Origin: Paralithodes platypus
Lineage: Eukaryota; Arthropoda; Malacostraca; Decapoda; Lithodidae
Direction: 5' to 3'
Assembly (NCBI GenBank): GCA_032716605.1
Contig: CM064505.1
Coordinates: 47,751,762-47,815,761, forward strand
Length of the DNA stretch: 64,000 bases
The notes under the pieces are model-generated. The model did no database searches. It was not told the DNA's origin and saw nothing but the letters and a program-made list of their open reading frames with translations. Below, piece by piece: positions 10,150 through 22,260 of the stretch. Numbering within the stretch: position 1 is the stretch's first letter; every line of letters starts with the position of its first letter. The position numbers were made by a program, and so were the translations under genes.

Positions 10150-10260
10150 GGCCGATTGCAATGACGTAATGAACATATTATACCTAAGTGATTGGCTCCC
10201 GAAGGTATGCGTGACGTAGCATCTGCGTTATAATGACGTGTTAAAAAAAAAACCAATAGG
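10150..10260 (-). promoter_or_regulatory. Candidate promoter with CRE-like and CCAAT motifs
   Basis: Within about 100 bp upstream of the zinc-ribbon exon there are three TGACGT words (10162-10169 as TGACGTAA, 10212-10218, 10234-10239) and CCAAT boxes in either orientation (ATTGG at 10191, CCAAT at 10253, GATTG at 10154). Such clustering is typical of CRE/ATF-type Pol II promoters. Function is inference. The GA-rich LINE begins right behind it, so upstream elements may have been displaced. Confidence 0.35.
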
Positions 10261-10261
10261 A

Positions 10262-12616
10262 GAAGGATGATAGAGAGAAATAGGAGGGAAGGTGGAGAGA
10301 GGGAACGAGAAGAAAGACAAGCGGTACAGGTATACGAGGAGAAAAGGAAGAAGGTAAAAATACTAATACAAGAGGCAATGATAAAACACGAGAAAGAAGA
10401 AGTAGAAAAGATCAGAAGCAAGGGGAAAGAGGGCCAAAAGGAGTGGTATAGGATGTTAAGAGGTGAGACCGGTAGAGAGGAAGAAAGCGTGGAACTAATA
10501 GTGGGAGATAGAATAATAAAGACAGAAGAAGAAATAAAGATTGAAATAAAGCAATACTGGGAGGAAATAGGGGGAGTAAATGAACAAGGGGAGGAGAGGG
10601 AATGGAACTTGGAAATGAGAGAGAGAAGGCTACCAGAACAGGATAAGATGGAAATGGAAAGGGAACTCACAATAGAAGAAGTAAGGAGAGGGATCAAAGC
10701 ACTAAAAAAGGGAAAGGCGACCGGCCCGGATGGGATACCTAACGAAATGTACATAGAGGGGGGGGAAGAAATGGCAAGAAGACTGAAGAAAATGTTTAAT
10801 GAGGTAATGGGAAATGAGAGAGTACCAGAAAGATGGAATGAAGCGAGAGTAACACTATTGCACAAGGGAGGGTACAAGAGTAAGAAGGAAATGAAAAGCT
10901 ACAGGCCAGTGACAGTGACAAACACAATAGGGAAACTCTTCTGCGGGATATTGAAGGAAAGGATGAATAGAGCCATAGAGGGAAACGGGCTAATAAGTGA
11001 TGAGCAGAATGGGTTCAGAAGAGATAGGAGGGGGACAGATAATATCTATATACTGAGCGAAGTGATGGGGAAAATGAAAAGAGAGAAAAAAATGGGTTAC
11101 TGTGCATTCCTGGATATAGAAAAAGCCTATGATAGAGTAAACAGGGAACTGCTATGGAAAATAATGGCAAGGAGTGGAATACCAGAAAAGTATATAAACA
11201 TCATAACATCGATGTACCAAGGAACAAAAGCGAAGTACGCGCTAGGAAATATAGAAACGGGATTGGTAGAAAGCAAGAGGGGGGTAAGGCAGGGGTGCGT
11301 ATTATCGCCGTTATTATTTGCGTTATATATGGAAGAAATGACACAGAGGATGAAAAGAGTTGGGGAGGGGATTCAGATAAACAAAGAAAGACTGGGGGTA
11401 CTGCTGTTTGCTGACGACGTAGTTCTGATGGCAGAAACGGGAGGAGGGTTGCAGAGACTACTAGAGGAAGCAACGAGATTCGGGGAGGAACTTGAAGTAA
11501 GATTTAGTAAAGAAAAGAGCCAGGTGATGAAAATGAATGGAGAGCTTCAAGAAGAAGAGGAATGGACACTGGAAGGAAACAGAATGAAGAAGACAAGGGA
11601 GTATAAATATCTGGGGGTAACGATCACGGAGAAAGGGTTTGAGAAGGCGAAAAGTGAAAAGGTGGGACAAATGCAACAATGGAATGGAAGACTATGGAGC
11701 GCGACAAGGCTAAGAGCGAATAGCTATGAAATAGTGCGAGGGCTGTGGAAAGGATTGGGAGTACCTGCAATAATGTACGGCTTAGAGGCGGTAGAAACAA
11801 CAAAGGCGGAAACGAAGAAATTAGAAACGATACAGAATAAAATCGGGAGGACAGGATTGGGGGCAAATAAATACGTAGCTCAAGAAGCAATCCGAGGGGA
11901 GATGGGGTGGAGTACGTTTGAGGAAAGGATTGGGAAAGCGAAAGGGAAGTACAAAGTGAGACTAGAGGGGATGGAGGAAGGTATACAGATGGGCGAGCGA
12001 GCAAAGTAAATGGAACAGAGAGTGCAAAAAAAGATTGGGGAGGATAAATATAAAACAGGACCGGGTGGGGGGGGAATTTAGAAAAAGAAATGAGAGAGGG
12101 GAGTGGGTCATACTAGAGAATGGGAGGGGATGTGTCAGAGAGATAGAGAAGGAGATAAAGGAGGAGGGGAGAAGAAGATGGAGGGAGGGGGTAGAAAATA
12201 AAGCCACGCTGGCATATTATAGAGAGAAGGAAAAACCAGCTAGAGAACTGTACTATGATGGGGGATGGGGATCGAAACTCCTATTTAAAGCAAGAACAGG
12301 ATCGCTAGAAACGAATGAGAGAACAAGGCGATGGAATGGAGTGGGACCGCACTGCAGTCAATGTGAAATGGGAGGGGACCCAATAGTGGAGGATGTAGAA
12401 CACATAGTAACCGAATGTACAAGATATAATGAGGAGAGAGAGGAGTTGGAGAGGTACATGAGGAATAGAGTTGGGGAGAGGGGGTGGGAGGAGATTAAAC
12501 AGAGGGAAGATAGAGGGGTGGGGGCGCTATTGGGGTTAACACAGGAGATGGAAACACAAGACATGGAGATGATGAAGAGGATATTGGAGAAAATGTGGAG
12601 GAAGAGAAATGGGTGA
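10262..12616 (+). pseudogene. GA-rich LINE: reverse transcriptase ORF with one frameshift
   Basis: A 5'-truncated non-LTR retrotransposon. Residues about 115-400 of the first segment (10267-12009) form the RT: KKGKATGPDGIP, SYRPVTVTNTIGKLF, DEQNGFRRDR, FLDIEKAYDRVNR, RGVRQGCVLSPLLF and the active site LFADDVVLM (about residue 379). A single frameshift at about 12000 turns SKWNRECKKRL into a stop. The second frame (about 12005-12616) completes the protein with a C-terminal CSQC ... EHIVTEC zinc motif. The endonuclease is absent. The coding strand is strikingly purine-rich, unlike the neighbouring LINE. The 3' part has long G-runs, then a (GAA)n tail at about 12810-12826. The exact clade is not assigned. 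Confidence 0.85.
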
Positions 12617-12953
12617 GGGGGGGGGGGGGGGGAGCGGAGGTGAGGGGGAGGTGGGGAGGAAGTGAGGGGGGGGGGTTATACAAACAAAACAAAAACTGTC
12701 TCTTAAACTATCCTTCTACTCTAAACTTTCCCTCCTACTAACGTTGATGAGCCAGTACCAATACAAAGGTCAGCCCTGTGGATCTGCACGGTCTGCGGGC
12801 GGGTTCTAAAGAAGAAGAAGAAGAAGCCAGTAGTGTCTCGTGACGTGATGCGCAAAGCTGTGGAAATGAACACCTGTAGTTTCGACAGAGATGGGCAGGT
12901 GGAGTTAGTGTTGACTAAAAAGCTGGTGGACAGACCTCGGGAGGGTTCACAAG
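12617..12953 (+). other. G-rich LINE 3' tail and 5' leader of the next LINE
   Basis: Holds G-runs (12617-12675), a short unique stretch, and five or more GAA units (12810-12826) that probably end the preceding LINE. A frame from about 12725 to 13009 reads LWICTVCGRVLKKKKKK, then VSRDVMRKAVEMNTCSFDRD, which looks protein-like (a CxxC pair), but has no ATG and no family was recognised. A similar ICAVCRKAL reading appears at 18655, beyond the 3' end of the I-type LINE. Confidence 0.4.
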
Positions 12954-14696
12954 ATGGCGTCGTCAAGGGGGCACGTACCTGGGCAGAGCTCTTCGCCCTC
13001 GACCTCTAAGGCCCATTCCGACTCCTCCAGGGCCTCCTGGATTGCTTCAGAGGACTACAGTGGTCTTAATGAAGACAACAATGATGATGATTGGCAGACC
13101 AGCTCCAAACGTCCCCGCAAACATGCTCCATCGCCAAAGAATCTCCAATGCCGCCAGGATATTCGTATGGACACCACCTCTCCCACTAGGCCTATACCTC
13201 AACAATACTCAGGTGAGACCGTTCCTATTTATGAGACAATCTTAATCCGTTTTGAAAATGCTTCTGGATTTTTTGCTAGTGGGACCTACTCGAAATTCTG
13301 TGCTTCCCTGGACTCAGCTCTTGACACTGCTGTCAAGGATATTCGTCCCAACAAAAGGCTAGGCCTACTTGCTGTCGACACTGGTCTCCGAATGTCTGAC
13401 CCCAAGCTCCAGGAAATTTTTATGATTGATTGTCTAGCCTCTTGGAAGGTCTCCCTGTCCCTGCCTATGGATAAACGCCTATTCTATGGGAAAATTCGGC
13501 TTGAGGAATCCATCACCCAAGAAGAAATTCTGGAGAGTCTCCAGGCTGTCGATCTCCCAGTTACCTCAGTAAGACGTTTTAAGGAGAGGTTCAGGGGTGA
13601 ACTGGTAGATACTCCGACTGTCCTTCTCACCTCCCCAACCGAGCTCCCTCGTCAGTTCCGCTTATGGAACCAAGTCATCCATGTCGCAGAGTACTACCGA
13701 CCTCCCAAGAGTTGCAGGAAGTGCAAGAGATTCGGCCACATCGCTAGTGCCTGTCGGGCTAGGTCAGTCCGTTGTGCTAAATGTGCAGAGGCTCAACCCC
13801 ACCGCTGAGTGTATCCAAACCATCCTTAAATGTCCTAACTGCACAGGCAATCATCCTTCTACCTCCAATCAATGCCCCAAATATCGTGAGGCCTTGTATG
13901 CTACCAAGATGGCGCGCTCTGGCGCCACATCTTACAGAGATGCCTTGCAAGACTTTCGCTCACAGATTCCTCCAAATAGGCCTAGCCCTCAAGCGGCTCA
14001 CCCCACCTCAGGAATTATCCCGCCAACCCTGCCCAATACAGTACCCCCGTCAGTGACTAGCCCCGCCACAAGGAATGTCTCTGAAGTACAGTCGAAGGTC
14101 ACCTCTCTCATGTCCTCACTACCGATACAGGACCAGCTTCAGGTACTGGCTTCACTGGTCGCCCACCTCCAGTCCACTCTCACCGTCAACATCCCACCCT
14201 CTGCTGCTCCACCTACAGGACTGTCTACACATTCTACCTCGGCATCCACTCAGACCACTGCTATTGAACTTTCCTACGACGCTACTGATGATACTGTACC
14301 TCTTCCCGGTATAGTCGACGATGCCCCCCCGGATCTTCACTCAGCCTCTTCGCAGCCCACCTCACCCGCACCCTCGTCTACGCAACCATCTCGCCCTACT
14401 GTCTCGCATGATCGTCTCCCCGCCAAGTCTCGTCCCGGTCCCAAGGATAAGGGTAAACCGGAGACCTCCACTCTTCCTCATCGACTGCCTGCCCGCAATT
14501 CACCTCCTCCCTCAAGCCAGTCTATTTCCCGTCAAGGACCTCCTCGCACGCCAGAGCAGGGTTCGGAACCCATGAATGACGATGTGACTCGCACCAAGCG
14601 TGTTGCCTCCCCTGGTGATAAATCTACTAAGGGCCCGCCTGGAAAGTCATCGCCACCTTTCTTACCCAAATCTGCCAAAAAAACAAAAAAAATATA
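12954..14696 (+). pseudogene. I-type LINE ORF1 (gag-like), one frameshift
   Basis: Begins at ATG 12954 (AAGATGGCG context). The first frame (to 13808) has an acidic/Ser-rich start, a folded middle (ETILIRFENASGFFASG) and the first CCHC knuckle CRKCKRFGHIASAC, then CAKCAEAQPHR. A one-base frameshift at about 13800, inside the second knuckle, moves the reading to a frame that runs to 14695 and carries the third knuckle, CPNCTGNHPSTSNQC, followed by a long Pro/Ser-rich tail. Three zinc knuckles in a row are the hallmark of gag proteins of I, Jockey and R1-group LINEs, which bind the element RNA. ORF2 starts at once after the stop (TAATG at about 14695). Confidence 0.85.
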
Positions 14697-17600
14697 ATGC
14701 CTCCCTTCTGTGCCATGACCTGGAATGCCAAATGCCTTAGGACGTCACTTACTGAACTGAAAAATTATCTTATTACTACATCTCCACATGTTGCAATCAT
14801 CACTGAAACATGGCTCACCTCCAAATATTCTCCCAGATTTCAGACATACAACATTCAACGTTGGGATAGGCCAGCCCGGCCCGGAGGGGGACTTCTCCTT
14901 CTAACCAAGACCTCACTTTCAGCCCGCCCTGTTAAACTTATACCCTATCCCGATGGCTCATTGGAAATTTTGGCCACTATTCTTCCATTTTTATCTTCCC
15001 ACCTATCCATTGTTGGTGTCTACAGCCCCCATCGTCGCATCTCCAGTACAGAGCTTAATCACTATGTGGCCCAACTGCCTGCCCCAATCTTATTCATTGG
15101 GGATTTTAATGCCAATCATCCATCCTGGAGCCGTGGTACTCCTAACCAGGCGGGGTATGATTTATATAACTATTTATTAGCAAGTAATTTATGTCGATTA
15201 TCTGATCCTTATCTCCCAACTTATTATGTTCCCCGTACCAATTACTGCTCTTCCATTGACCTGTGTTTTGGCTCTGCGGTCCTACTTCCACAATTATCAT
15301 CGTTGGTGGGCCCTGATCTGGGAAGTGATCACTGGCCCCTCCTCTTCAAATTTGACGGTTTTCAGCCTCCAAGTCACCCGGTCTCTCTGCCCAAATGGAA
15401 GATTCCCGCTAACTATGATTGGACGATTTATCAAGATATTGTTCCCCTCCCTGAGACTAGCAGCACAGACCCGACCGTCCTCCATGCAGAACTTGTTGAT
15501 GCGATGAACACAGCGGCCAAGAGTCTTTTCCACTACTCGCAAGGATTGCCATCTACTAAGCCCTTAAAGCCCTGGTGGACTGCTGACTGCTCGAGAGCAG
15601 TTGCTCTTCGCCGCCGTGCTATCAATACTCAACGTCGACATAAATCCCTGCAGAACTGGATCTCCATTAAACGTGCCACGGCTTACGCTAAGAAGGTTCT
15701 CCGAAAAGCCCGCGTGTCCTCCTGGAGACTATACTGTGGTAAACTATCACCAGATACACCTCCTTCTGCAGTGTGGCGCATGTTCAATGGCATCAATGGG
15801 AGACCTACCTTCTCGTCGTATCCATTGGTTGATAACGGCCACATCTGCCAGTCACCAGAGGACCGGGCCCGTGCTATTGCTGATCATATTCAAAGCTTAC
15901 AACCCCCACCTATCATCGCGGATCATGCCCAGGATGAGGTGCATACAGCAATGGCCCTCAACTCCCCAATGGATACTCCCTTCACCCATGACGAACTTCT
16001 TTTGGCTTTGCACACCCTCCCAAGTAGCAAAGCAGCTGGTGAGGACCAGGTGCCATATGAATTAATTAAGCATCTCCCTAGCACCTTTTACCCCCTACTA
16101 TTGCGACTGGTTAACTCTTCATGGGACCTTAAACTGTTACCCACGCCTTGGACCCGGGGAATTATATTGCCTTTCCTGAAGCCTGGTAAGGACCCGTCAG
16201 CTCCATCATCTTATCGGCCGATCATTCTTCTGTCCACACTTAGCAAGCTCATGGAGAAGATGGTACTTCGTCGACTGCAGTGGTTTCTGGAACACAATTC
16301 TATTATCCCATCATACCAAGCTGGATTCCGCCCCTCCTGTTCCACTGTTGACCATGTCCTAAATCTGGAACAGGCTATTTTAACTGCACTATCTCATAAG
16401 CGCACTACCATTGTTGTGTACCTTGACCTGTCTGCTGCCTTTGACAGTGTACCTCATCTACTTCTCATGATGAAAATGGCCAAACTGGGAGTTTGTGGGA
16501 AGATGCTCTCTTGGATCCAATCTTTTTTAACATCCAGGACGGGACGTGTGTTTCTTCAAGGTGCCTTCTCCTCAGACGTGATTTATGGTGTTGGTGTGCC
16601 GCAGGGCTCAATCCTCAGTCCGTACCTATTTGATTCCTACCTAGCAGACTTCCCTGACTTATCCCCAGTGCACCTAGTTGCATACGCCGATGATCTGACC
16701 CTATACTATTCCCATGAGGACCCTCTGACAGCGGCACGTACTATACAGGATGCACTTGACTCCCTTCACCAATGGACTTCCACCTGGGGCCTCCGAGTCA
16801 ACCCCAATAAGACTGTCTTCCAAGTTTATTCCCGGAAACGACCTGTTCCAGCGATAACCCTCAAGTTCAATGGCGTCAATCTTGCACAGTCTGCCAGTCA
16901 TCGCTACCTTGGTGTGGTTTTTGATGCCCCGCTCCTAACATGGAAGGACCAAATAGACTACCTTGTGGACTCCTCACGACAGCGCCTGAACATCATGAAG
17001 GCTCTTACTGGTACAACGTGGGGTGCACATCCATCTACTCTCCGCATCTTCTACACTTCATACATCCGTAGTAAGCTGGATTATTGTTCCCAAGCTTTTG
17101 CCTCAGCATCACCAACGACCCTCAAGAAACTAGAAGTGGTGCAAAACTCTGCCATGAGACTGATGACGGGTGCCCTACACTCCTCTCCAATCGCTGGGCT
17201 TTGCAGTGAGAGCAATCTCCTGCCCCTGTCTGTCCGACGAGATATTTTATGTACATCTTACTTTGCTGTCACCTATAGTGCACCGACATCTCACCCGTTC
17301 TCAGCCAACCTACGTCCCACTCTACCCAGATGCCCCTAGGGCGTGCAAAGTGCCATTTCGGGAAAGGATAGGCCCTCTCATACAGCGCCACACTTTCATC
17401 TTCAGAAACAGCCACGCAACACCTCTGGTACCCCCTCTCCCTCCATGGGATTTTGTGGCTCCGAATGCATCGATAGACCCTCTACCTGGTATGCGGAAAT
17501 CTGACGGCCCGTCCCACATCAAGCAAGCTATTCTTCAGTTGTTTACCACCTTCCCTGTTGACACTACTTACGTCTACACTGATGGGTCCCTCATCCATGG

Positions 17601-18445
17601 TGCTACCGGTATCTCCGTCTCGACAGCTTTGTGGGTTCCTAAATTTCATTTAGTCCAGGGATGGCGACTGCCCCACCGCTCTACCATATTCACCGCTGAA
17701 CTTTTTGGCCTCTTCAAAGCTCTCGAGACCACGGTCACCCTTCCCCCTGGTCATTATGTCCTCTGCTGCGACTCTCGAAGTGCTCTCCAGTCCATCTCCT
17801 ACACCACTAAGACCAACAAAGAGCTTGTCCACCCGATCCTACAGCTTCTTGCTCGTCATAAGAGTAATGGCTCCTCAGTGTCCCTCCAACGGGTTTCCGA
17901 GCCATTCGGGTCTCCTTCACAACGAGATCGTGGATTCCCTTGCCAAGAACTTACACTCCCTCCAGCACATCACTAGGCTCCCCTACACAGTACGAGACAG
18001 GAAGGTGATCCTTAGCGACGCATTGCGACAAACATTTATCCACGATTGGAAGGCACAGATAACGAATACCCGTTATGGCACTGTCAAGGATGACTGGATG
18101 GTTTGGCGGCACACTCGCTATAAGTCTCCATCTCTCAATAGGGCAGCCACACGTCTTCGGCTGGGACACTCTCGGTTGGCGGCACATATGCATCGCCTAG
18201 GTCTCCACCAAGATGGCCACTGCCAGCACTGCATTACCCCTGAAACTGTTGAACATTTCCTACTACATTGTCATAGATATCATGGTGCCAGGGTCGCCTT
18301 AAGGGAATGCATTCTCTGCCAGGGAGGACAGTTTACCATCAAGCATATTCTTGGAGGAGCACCTCTCAACACCACCGATCTTCATATCATCTCCACTGGA
18401 CTCTCTACGTTCCTCGCTGCTACAGGGAGGATCTCCGACCTCTGA
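14697..18445 (+). pseudogene. I-type LINE ORF2: endonuclease, RT, RNase H, zinc finger
   Basis: ATG at 14697 overlaps the ORF1 stop region. Residues 1-215 are an APE-type endonuclease (TETWL near 36-40, GDFNANH at 135-141, SDHW at 210-213). The RT follows (SSKAAGEDQVPYE, SYRPIILLSTLSKLMEK, QAGFRPSCSTVDH, YLDLSAAFDSVPH, GVPQGSILSPYLF, active site YADD near 663). A frameshift at about 17300-17338 leads to the RNase H (YTDGSLIHG, FTAELFGLFKALE, CDSRSALQ). A one-base insertion at about 17885 shifts again before FPSHSGLLHNEIVDSLAK. The C-terminus has CQHC ... VEHFLLHC. The RNase H plus CCHC end puts it in the I group broadly. Two indels make this copy inactive, but it is otherwise nearly full length. 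Confidence 0.9.
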
Positions 18446-19720
18446 CGACCCTCCAACTACCGCTTCTCACCGTTACTCATCTTCTGCACACTCCTCACCA
18501 TCTACAGTATGTTACGTGCTAGAAATCGTGTCCCCTCGCCATGAACCTTAATTAAGTCTTGTACTACTTGCGCAGTTATCTGGGGGCTACATCCCTGTTG
18601 ACACTGTGCATCGTGAAGAAGAAGAGAAGACCTCGGGAGACAGGTGAAAATGGCGTGTGTACGAATCTGTGCCGTCTGTAGGAAGGCCTTGACAACCATG
18701 TTACGAAAAAATTCCATTTTAGTACCATATATTTTTATTAGGTTTTGCCGAGGCTTAAAACACATTTTCATATTATGTTTAGAGCATATAAAATCCATAT
18801 TTGTTTTCAAATATTGCAAAATAATTGGTGACCAACTTATTTAGTTATACTAAATATTTGCTTAATAGGCCTAGGCTATGCAATTGTCTCAATTTGACTA
18901 ATTTTACCTAATTAGGCCTAAAGCAGCCTCAGTCTATTCCCAAACCCCAAACAGTATCCCATGTTAAGCCCTAGGCTAGGCCTAGGCCTAATCCCACTCT
19001 CAATCAAAATTCGAACTGATAAATTCGTACCTACCGGTAGCGCTGCCTAGGCTAGGCCTATATTTTTCGTGAATAGATATAGAAAATGGTTTAAAGGAAA
19101 GAGCATCTTATATTATGTTCAAATAATATGTAATAGCACTGTGTATGGTTGTATTACATTTAAATAGTGATAGATGTGTATATTAATGGGATAAATACTC
19201 TGAAGTTCACATACGTTCAGAAAATTTTGTGCGACACTGTTGCCAGATACTAATCAATCCCATTATCATTATATCATAATGGATTTTACTCATTTGCATA
19301 ATTTCAAATACCTAGGGCATTAATGTAATATTTTCCTATCTTTTTTGTAGTGATATTTGTCTGATTTAGTGGTATATTGGTGTCTGTCTAGGGTTATAAT
19401 GCATTGTGAAAGTTACCTCTGCATCTCTGACTTGGCTTAAGTACCCCTGCTTTCTTTGAGTACTACACGGCAACAGAAGCTTTCGGTTCTGTCACAGACT
19501 GTCAATTACTGTTCAAGGTAAACACAACTGCTAAATTCGACAGCATGTTCAAATAATATGTAATAGCATTATCTATGGTTGTATTAGACAACAATCGTGA
19601 TAGGTTTCTATTTTATGTGGATAAATAGTATTAAGCTGAATAAACTAAATACCGAAAGTTCACTAGAGTGGTTGTTGATACATAGATGAGGGAGGAGGGA
19701 CGGAGGAAGGAAGGGCTAGG
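18446..19720. other. LINE 3' UTR, then AT-rich intergenic DNA
   Basis: The LINE 3' UTR probably runs to the short GAA run at about 18617-18632. After about 18720 the DNA is AT-rich with AGGCCTA words. A diverged direct repeat starts with TGTTCAAATAATATGTAATA at about 19114 and 19543. No gene seen. Confidence 0.45.
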
Positions 19721-20270
19721 CAGTGTTGCCAGTTGTATCGCTAGATATTACCGCTAGATGTAGAGCTATTTACTTCAAATTAGCAGCCATTTTTTCATAT
19801 CTAGAGAGATTTACTAGGGATAATTTAAAAATGTCAGACATTCTAGTCATATTACATTGTAAAATTTGCAAAACAAACAAACCAAAACTCTTTAGAAATT
19901 GCAGCATTATTCTAACATTGTTTGACTATGTAGCAACATGCTAGCGACTTTTGAGAAAGGATCTAGCGGTATTTTGTGGAGACACACTAGGTGGTGGTTG
20001 CAGTGGTGCCAGTTGTAAAGCTACATATTACCGCTAAATGTAGAGCTATTTACTTCAATCTAGCAGCAATTTATTTTATATCTAGAGACATTTACTAGGG
20101 ATAATTTGAAAATTTCAGACATTCTAGTCATACTACATTGGAAAATTTGCAAAACAAACAAACCAAAACTCTTTAGAAATTGCAGCATTATCCTAACATT
20201 GTTTGGCTATGTAGCAACATGCTAGCAACTTTTGAGAAAGGATCTAGCGGTATTTCGTGGTAACACTTTA
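19721..20270. repeat. Tandem duplication of a 280-bp unit
   Basis: The units begin CAGTGTTGCCAGTTGTA (19721) and CAGTGGTGCCAGTTGTA (20001) and run to the GATCTAGCGGTATTT words at about 19965 and 20245. They share long identical stretches such as AACCAAAACTCTTTAGAAAT and differ by scattered substitutions. No ORF is conserved between the copies. Confidence 0.85.
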
Positions 20271-21235
20271 GGAGGGTTAAAATACGAGTCACACGGGCAA
20301 TTGCCAAAACTTTAAAGGTCCATATCATTGTTATTAAACTAAGCATTTGGCAAAGGGAGGAATTGTTAAAAACCTTAGCCAATACTCTGTCATTCACCAA
20401 AAAAATAAATTTGAATTTATCATTATTATTTGGTAGGGTAGGTATGTATAGGTAGGTTGGCTAAATAATTGCTGGAATTCGTAGGGACTCGAACGGTTTT
20501 GAGAGAGTTAAATAAAAAAACAAAAGTTAGGACTGAATAATAAAGAGATTATGTTATTAAGCAAAACTGGGGGATGCGTGGAAGCCTATAGACTGTAGAC
20601 GGTAAACTTTGTGTGTGGTAGCGAATTCGGTTTTAAAGTAATTTAAGAATAGACAGTTTTCAATGCTGCGGCCAAACTATTCCACCCATTTATATTTTTT
20701 TGGTATCAAAACGTTCGGAATCGCGAGCCTCACCCAACTACGCAAGCATGGCTCTGATCATCGGCGTAGTTTTCAAGATGTGGAATTTTAAGTGGAATTC
20801 GAGGTTTTTTCAAGATTGCCGGAAAAAAACCCATGTGCAAAAGCAAAACCTTCTCTATAAAATTTGCGGAGCATTAGTAGGGGAGTGCGTATGCCAAAGC
20901 CCAGTCGTTTCCTGTGAGTGGGAGAGACGGTATTTAAGCGTCAAGTTTTTCGGGAAATCGGCTGCCACAGACCTGTTTGGCCACCATGCCGGATGTTTAG
21001 CATATCAAAAGTTGCCCAATACAAAAACGCACCTCTTGTGAAAGTTTGATCCCGATCCAAAAAGCGGTTCTGGAGTTATTGCGTCGAAACCGGCGTGTAA
21101 GAAACATTTGGATGAAATTCCAGGTTTAATGATTACAATAGGGGTTCCCCGTAGGGGACGAACCCCTAATAATAAAAATAATAAAATAAACACAAAAATA
21201 ATATAAATACTAAAATGGTGGAGGTGGTTGTGGTA
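20271..21235. other. Intergenic DNA with one unrecognised open frame
   Basis: AT-rich. An open frame on the plus strand (20700-21041) could code for 113 residues with several Cys (KICGALVGECVCQSPVVSCEW) but has no family match I recognise and no second copy here to test it. Its end shares a spot with TTCCCCGTAGGGGACGAACC at about 21147, a hairpin-capable word next to an A/T-rich run. I would not call it a gene. Confidence 0.3.
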
Positions 21236-21720
21236 GAGCAGTGGTGGAGATTGTGGTGGTGATGGTGGTGGTGGAGATGGTGGTGGTGTTGACACCTATA
21301 GGGTCGGGTTCATTTTCTGACCTGACCCATGGTCAGAAAAGTGACCTGACCCACGGTCAGAAAAGGGACCCGACCCTATTGGTGTCAACACCACCACCAT
21401 CTCCACCACCACAATCTCCACCACCACCATCTCCACCACCACAATCTCCACCACCACAATCTCCACCACCACAATCACCACCACCGCTCTCCCACCATGA
21501 CCACCACCACCACCACCACCTCCACCACCACCACCTCCACCACCACCACCACCTCCACCACCACCACGACCATCACCACCACCACCACCACCACGACCAT
21601 CACCACCACCACGACCACCACCACCTCCACGACTACCACCACCTCCACCACGACCACCACCACTTCCACCACCACCACGACCATCACCACCACCACCACC
21701 ACCACCTCCACCTACTCGTG
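21230..21720. repeat. CCA-rich low-complexity block with a long inverted repeat
   Basis: The left part (21236-21312) is GGTGGT-rich and ends with GTTGACACCTATAGGGTCGG. The right part (about 21368-21440) is the inverse, CCCGACCCTATTGGTGTCAA followed by CCACCACCATCTCCACC. The arms (about 60-70 bp) enclose two copies of GACCTGACCCATGGTCAGAA-like sequence. From 21440 to 21715 the DNA is CCA/CCT triplets, with the unit ACAATCTCCACCACC repeated early on. The long His- or Gly/Val-rich frames across it are products of the triplet repeat. Confidence 0.85.
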
Positions 21721-21886
21721 GCGACATAAAATGTTGACTGTACTTACTGACACTGCTGAGATTCCCTCGTGGCCACCAAGCCGTATATGTAGAGTGCTTT
21801 TGCCAATAAAAAACTTACCTCCCAAGCACTTTCCACCAGTAAATTATCGAGCAAAAATGCACAGGGGGGAGGGAGCATGGCGACAT

Positions 21887-22260
21887 ATGCTCCACCAGTT
21901 ATGAACGTTTTTTCACTAACAAACACTATTACAAGTAAGATACACTACTTGAACTGGTAAATAGCAATATAATTCTCTCGATATTATATGAAAGTGATCC
22001 ACAAACAAGCGAAATGTATTGGCAAAAACCATGGCCCCTCGTGGAGCCCACCTTGGTCACGTACACCAGAGAATGCTCCACCAGTTATGAAAGTTTTTTC
22101 ACTAACAAACACTAATACAAGTTAGATACACTACTTGAACTGATAAATAGCAATATAATTCACTCGATATTATATGAAAGTGATCCACAAACAAGCGAAA
22201 CGTATAGGCAAAAACCATGGCCCCTCGTGGGCTCCACCACCTTGCTCACGTACACCAGAC
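21887..22260. repeat. Tandem duplication of a 186-bp unit
   Basis: ATGCTCCACCAGTTATGAA occurs at 21887 and 22073. Both units continue through TTTTTTCACTAACAAACACT, GATATTATATGAAAGTGATC and CCATGGCCCCTCGTGG. The first unit follows the CCA-rich block directly. No coding potential is shared between copies. Confidence 0.85.

Noticed and set aside
10113..10877. 254-residue minus-strand frame opposite the GA-rich LINE
   Set aside because: The purine-rich coding strand gives a Ser/Leu/Phe-rich frame on the other strand without stops; the plus strand has the RT motifs.
20700..21041. Small Cys-containing protein gene
   Set aside because: No recognised domain, no upstream signals, and no second copy to show conservation of the frame.
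21241..21729. His-rich 162-residue frame and Gly/Val-rich frames on the other strand
   Set aside because: They are translations of CCA/CCT triplet repeats in several frames at once. No start context, no conserved domain.
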